Source: an uncultured Bacteroidales bacterium
GTDB taxonomy: Bacteria > Bacteroidota > Bacteroidia > Bacteroidales > UBA932
Length of the DNA stretch: 7,584 nucleotides
NCBI GenBank assembly: GCA_946415795.1
Contig: CAMKTW010000082.1
Span: 1 to 7,584 of the forward strand
Direction of reading: 5' to 3'
Shown here: piece after piece, positions 4,897 to 7,584 of the stretch
Layout of the letters: each line of letters opens with the position of its first letter
Numbering within the stretch: position 1 is the stretch's first letter
Position numbers and translations under genes: made by a program
Notes under the pieces: model-generated
Seen by the model: only the letters and a program-made list of their open reading frames with translations
Told to the model about the DNA's origin: nothing
Database searches by the model: none

Positions 4897-6761
4897 TACC
4901 TGCGCTTTTGTTGTTGCTGCTGCATCTTGTATGCCTCCTCCAGCCGCTGTGCGAACTTTGACTTTTTGGGGGTCTTTGCCTCTGCAGTCTTGCGGGCAAT
5001 CTGAGCCTTGAGCTTATCTTCACTGACTACCCACTTGCGGATTACGAAGTTCTGACCGATAGTAATCAAGTTAGATAAGAAATAGTAATAGTTAAGACCT
5101 GCCGAGAAGTTGTTACAGAGGAGTACCATAAAGATAGGCATCATCCAGACGGTCATAAACTGCATACCGGGCATCTGCTGATTCTGAGCAGCAGTCGCTC
5201 CCGCAGTCATCTTGCCGTACACAAACATAGAGACGCCCATCAGTAATGCAAACAGCGAGATATGATTGCCGTACATCGGGATGTTGAACCCGAAGTCCAG
5301 AATGGAATCGTATGTACTGAGGTCGTGAGCCCAGAGAAAACTCTGCTGACGAAGTTCAAAACTCGACGGGAAGAACCGGAACATCGCATACAGTATGGGG
5401 AACTGCAGCAATACCGGCAGGCATCCGCCAAACATACTTACGCCGCTCTTCTTGTAAAGGTCCATAGTGGCCTGCTGCTTCTTCATAGCATCGGCCTCCT
5501 TCGGATACTTCTCGTTTATCTTCTGAATCTCCGGCTGCAAGACCTTCATCTTTGCGGTGGACTCGTAAGACTTGATGGTGAAGGGCGAGATGACCAGTTT
5601 GATGAGTATGGTGAGCAGCAGGATTATGAGTCCGTAGCTGTTGAAATACTTGCTCAGCCAGTTGAACACAGGTATGATGACATACTTGCATATTGAACCG
5701 ACCAGCCAGCCGCCCAGAGGCAGAAGCTTGTCATAGCTACGGTCGTATCCCTTAAGGAGCGGATAGTGGTTAGGGGTGAAGTTGAACTCAAAACTGCGGG
5801 TGAAATCGGCCCCCTTTGCACCGTAATCCACGGCAAGCTGCGCCCCGGCTGCGAAAAGGCGCTTCTCCGGGTCACTCTCCGGATAGGCCTTCACAGCCAC
5901 GTCACCGCCTGCTATGCCGTCGCTGGCATACAGAATTGCAGAGAAAAACTGCTGTTTGAACGCAACCCACGACACGCTGCCGGCAAGAGACTCGCGACCG
6001 GAATCTTTGCGCAGCTGTATCTGCTTGATTTTGTCTGAACCACTGTAACGGAATGCCACTGCAGAGTAGTTTTTCTCATTGGTATAACCTTTCTCCAGTC
6101 GCGGCATATCCATAGTCCAGGACAACTTGCACTGCGAAGACGAACGGGGGATTATCCCCTCCATCCCTACGAAATGCATATCAAGCCCGACATCGTAGCT
6201 GTTGTCCATCAAGGTATAGATATGTTCTATATATGCCCCCTCATCTACATACAGGCGCATAGTGACATTATTATCTCCCTGCTGGACTATTTCATAATTG
6301 AAATCGGAGGTATTGATATACTGCCCGGCATCAAGCTCCACATCAAAACTGCTGGAGCCGCGAGGCATCAGGTAGAGGGCGGTGCTGTCGTATTTGAAAT
6401 ACTTCTTTATCAGCACTTCTGATATCTGGCCTCCGTGGGTTGTGAACCCCACCTTTACGTTAGAATTCTCAAGATAGACTGTCTCTTCTTCGCCACTATA
6501 AGCCATCTCATTGAGACTCTGCGTCTTATACAGCATCTCTTCAGATGCAGTGTAAACCTCGCCTGTGGTGTCGGCCATCCACTGGGTATGCGACTCGGCA
6601 AGAGAGTCTGCCTCGTGCGCGGCCAGAGCCTCTACCCTCGCGATGGAATCGGCCACGAACTGGGCCCTTCTCTGTTTTTCGAATTGTTTTGTATTGTACC
6701 AGCTGAACAGCAGCAACACTACGCCGATCAGCGCAAATCCTATTAGACTATTTTTGTTCAT
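4896..6761 (-). CDS. yidC: Membrane protein insertase YidC
   Basis: This 621-residue protein is the YidC/Oxa1/Alb3 insertase that places proteins in the inner membrane, alone or with SecYEG. A first membrane segment (residues 5-22) is followed by a large periplasmic domain (about 50-345) typical of Gram-negative YidC. The conserved insertase core then follows: membrane segments near 372-392, 445-465, 500-517 and 538-575, with the cytoplasmic coiled hairpin (about 395-440, AKMKVLQPEIQKINEKYP) between the second and third. GGCLPVLLQFPILYAMF (445-461) is diagnostic. The groove arginine of E. coli YidC (Arg366) aligns with Lys388 (LTILIKLVISP). The basic, glutamine-rich tail (QQQQQKRR) could contact ribosomes, which is inference. 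The start is 4 bp after the DUF349 gene's stop and the stop overlaps yggS, so this is an operon. Confidence 0.97.
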   Translation of the reverse strand: MNKNSLIGFALIGVVLLLFSWYNTKQFEKQRRAQFVADSIARVEALAAHEADSLAESHTQWMADTTGEVYTASEEMLYKTQSLNEMAYSGEEETVYLENSNVKVGFTTHGGQISEVLIKKYFKYDSTALYLMPRGSSSFDVELDAGQYINTSDFNYEIVQQGDNNVTMRLYVDEGAYIEHIYTLMDNSYDVGLDMHFVGMEGIIPRSSSQCKLSWTMDMPRLEKGYTNEKNYSAVAFRYSGSDKIKQIQLRKDSGRESLAGSVSWVAFKQQFFSAILYASDGIAGGDVAVKAYPESDPEKRLFAAGAQLAVDYGAKGADFTRSFEFNFTPNHYPLLKGYDRSYDKLLPLGGWLVGSICKYVIIPVFNWLSKYFNSYGLIILLLTILIKLVISPFTIKSYESTAKMKVLQPEIQKINEKYPKEADAMKKQQATMDLYKKSGVSMFGGCLPVLLQFPILYAMFRFFPSSFELRQQSFLWAHDLSTYDSILDFGFNIPMYGNHISLFALLMGVSMFVYGKMTAGATAAQNQQMPGMQFMTVWMMPIFMVLLCNNFSAGLNYYYFLSNLITIGQNFVIRKWVVSEDKLKAQIARKTAEAKTPKKSKFAQRLEEAYKMQQQQQKRR

Positions 6762-6765
6762 CTGT

Positions 6766-7584
6766 TTAGCTCTCCGATTCCTCTGCCTTGTTCATCTCCT
6801 TGATCTTTGCCTCCAAAGCGGCCAGATCGCTCTTCGCCTGCTCTATCTTGGTGCGGAAATCGCCTATCAGTGCCTCTGCGTTCTTGGATTTCTCAAAGAA
6901 GCCTATGTTGTTCTCCCAGGTAGCTATATCCTGCTCAAGCTTTACAAACTCCTGAATCAGACGGTCTTTCTCTGTCAGCGGGCGCTGAGCAAAGCTGCGA
7001 CGCTCCTGGTCGCGGCCACGACGCATCGGACGGTCCTCTGCCGCCAGGTCGCCAAACTTGGCGTTGATGGCCTCACGGTAAGCGTTCTGCACCTTATCTT
7101 TCTCCTTGAAGGGGATGAAACCTATCTCACGCCACTTTGCCTGGAAATCACGCATCGCCTGCAGGTTTGCATCACGGTCATCCGAAAGCTCATAGGCGCC
7201 GATGGCTGCGATAAGTTCCTTCTTGGCTGCGAGGTTTTCTGCAAAATTGGCACCCTTGCCGCCACCCTGCTTGTCCTTACGCTCAAAGAAAGCGTCGCAG
7301 GCAGCACGGAAGCGGGCCCAGACCTGGTCAGATTTCTTTTTGGGAACCGGCCCAATCTCTTTCCACTGCTTCTGGAGATTGATGAGGATGTCGGAAGTCT
7401 TCTTCCAATCTTCGCTGTCTTTCAAAGCTTCTGCCTTTTCGCACAACTCCTCTTTCTTTGCGAGATTTGCAGCAAGCTGATTCTTGAAATCTGAATGGAA
7501 CTGCTTCTTGGCGGTGAAGAACTTGTCGCAGGCGGCGCGGAAGCGCTCGTAAATGCGGTCATTCTCTTTCTTTACTGCAAAGCC
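6766..7584 (-). CDS. DUF349 repeat protein, C-terminal 272 residues (cut by window edge)
   Basis: The reading frame is open to the right edge, so the gene starts outside the window; a TTG at 7446 is internal, not the start. The visible part shows repeats with a 77-residue period. RFRAACDKFF (visible residues 14-23) recurs as RFRAACDAFF (91-100), and a divergent copy, AYREAINAKF, begins at 168. WKEIGPVP (74-81) and WREIGFIP (151-158) mark the same position in successive repeats. This is the DUF349 pattern of charged helical repeats. After them come an Arg-rich segment (about 185-201) and a coiled coil (about 203-267) ending in an acidic tail. There is no membrane segment in the visible part, so it is probably cytosolic. 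The function is unknown to me. It sits 4 bp upstream of yidC and shares its transcript. Confidence 0.88.
   Translation of the reverse strand, partial: GFAVKKENDRIYERFRAACDKFFTAKKQFHSDFKNQLAANLAKKEELCEKAEALKDSEDWKKTSDILINLQKQWKEIGPVPKKKSDQVWARFRAACDAFFERKDKQGGGKGANFAENLAAKKELIAAIGAYELSDDRDANLQAMRDFQAKWREIGFIPFKEKDKVQNAYREAINAKFGDLAAEDRPMRRGRDQERRSFAQRPLTEKDRLIQEFVKLEQDIATWENNIGFFEKSKNAEALIGDFRTKIEQAKSDLAALEAKIKEMNKAEESES

Noticed and set aside
5262..5696. Plus-strand ORF (144 codons) opposite yidC
   Set aside because: It is a shadow of the conserved insertase core on the other strand, with no independent coding evidence.
6766..7446. DUF349 protein starting at the TTG at 7446
   Set aside because: The same frame stays open to the window edge and the upstream 46 codons encode another DUF349 repeat, so the gene is truncated by the window rather than starting here.
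6565..7494. Long plus-strand ORF (309 codons) opposite yidC and the DUF349 gene
   Set aside because: It lies wholly antisense to two well-supported genes, has an odd Leu/Cys-rich composition and no family motif, and depends on codon bias of the opposite strand.

Overview
The window looks like part of a Bacteroidales (phylum Bacteroidota) chromosome. Three things point there: AT-rich elements of the Bacteroidota TAnnTTTG promoter type, the near absence of strong Shine-Dalgarno sites, and a YidC with the long periplasmic domain and Bacteroidota-like sequence. Hand counts on sample lines give roughly 57-65% G+C over the left part, about 50% over yidC, about 45% over the DUF4160/DUF2442 pair and about 35-40% in the large intergenic gap. 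I cannot name a genus.

Left region (1-2331, minus strand): a complete 735-residue TonB-dependent outer-membrane receptor is followed by the first 42 codons of cobyrinate a,c-diamide synthase (cbiA/cobB). The receptor's stop and the synthase's start overlap as ATGA. The pairing suggests the receptor imports a corrinoid or a related cofactor or precursor. There is no room upstream for a cobalamin riboswitch.

Middle left (2332-3396): a 39-bp divergent spacer carries a TAnnTTTG element on each strand, each only a few bases from a start codon. The rightward gene encodes an unusual fusion of methionine-S-sulfoxide reductase (MsrA) to a GAF-type free-methionine-R-sulfoxide reductase (fRMsr). All the expected catalytic cysteines are present in both halves.

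Intergenic gap (3397-3732): it contains a near-consensus leftward promoter (TTGACA, 17 bp, TATATTTG) about 70 bp in front of a leftward stem-loop with a T run and no credible ORF between. This is a good candidate for a small RNA of about 70 nt. An imperfect 14-bp inverted repeat and a plausible promoter for the next gene lie to its right.

Middle right (3733-4242, plus strand): two small genes, DUF4160 and DUF2442, lie 3 bp apart. They form a low-G+C, toxin-antitoxin-like cassette of unproven function.

Right region (4267-7584, minus strand): a compact operon runs DUF349-repeat protein (5' end outside the window), yidC membrane insertase, yggS/PLPBP PLP-homeostasis protein. Its junctions are a 4-bp gap and a TAATG overlap. 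It converges on the DUF2442 gene with only 24 bp between them.
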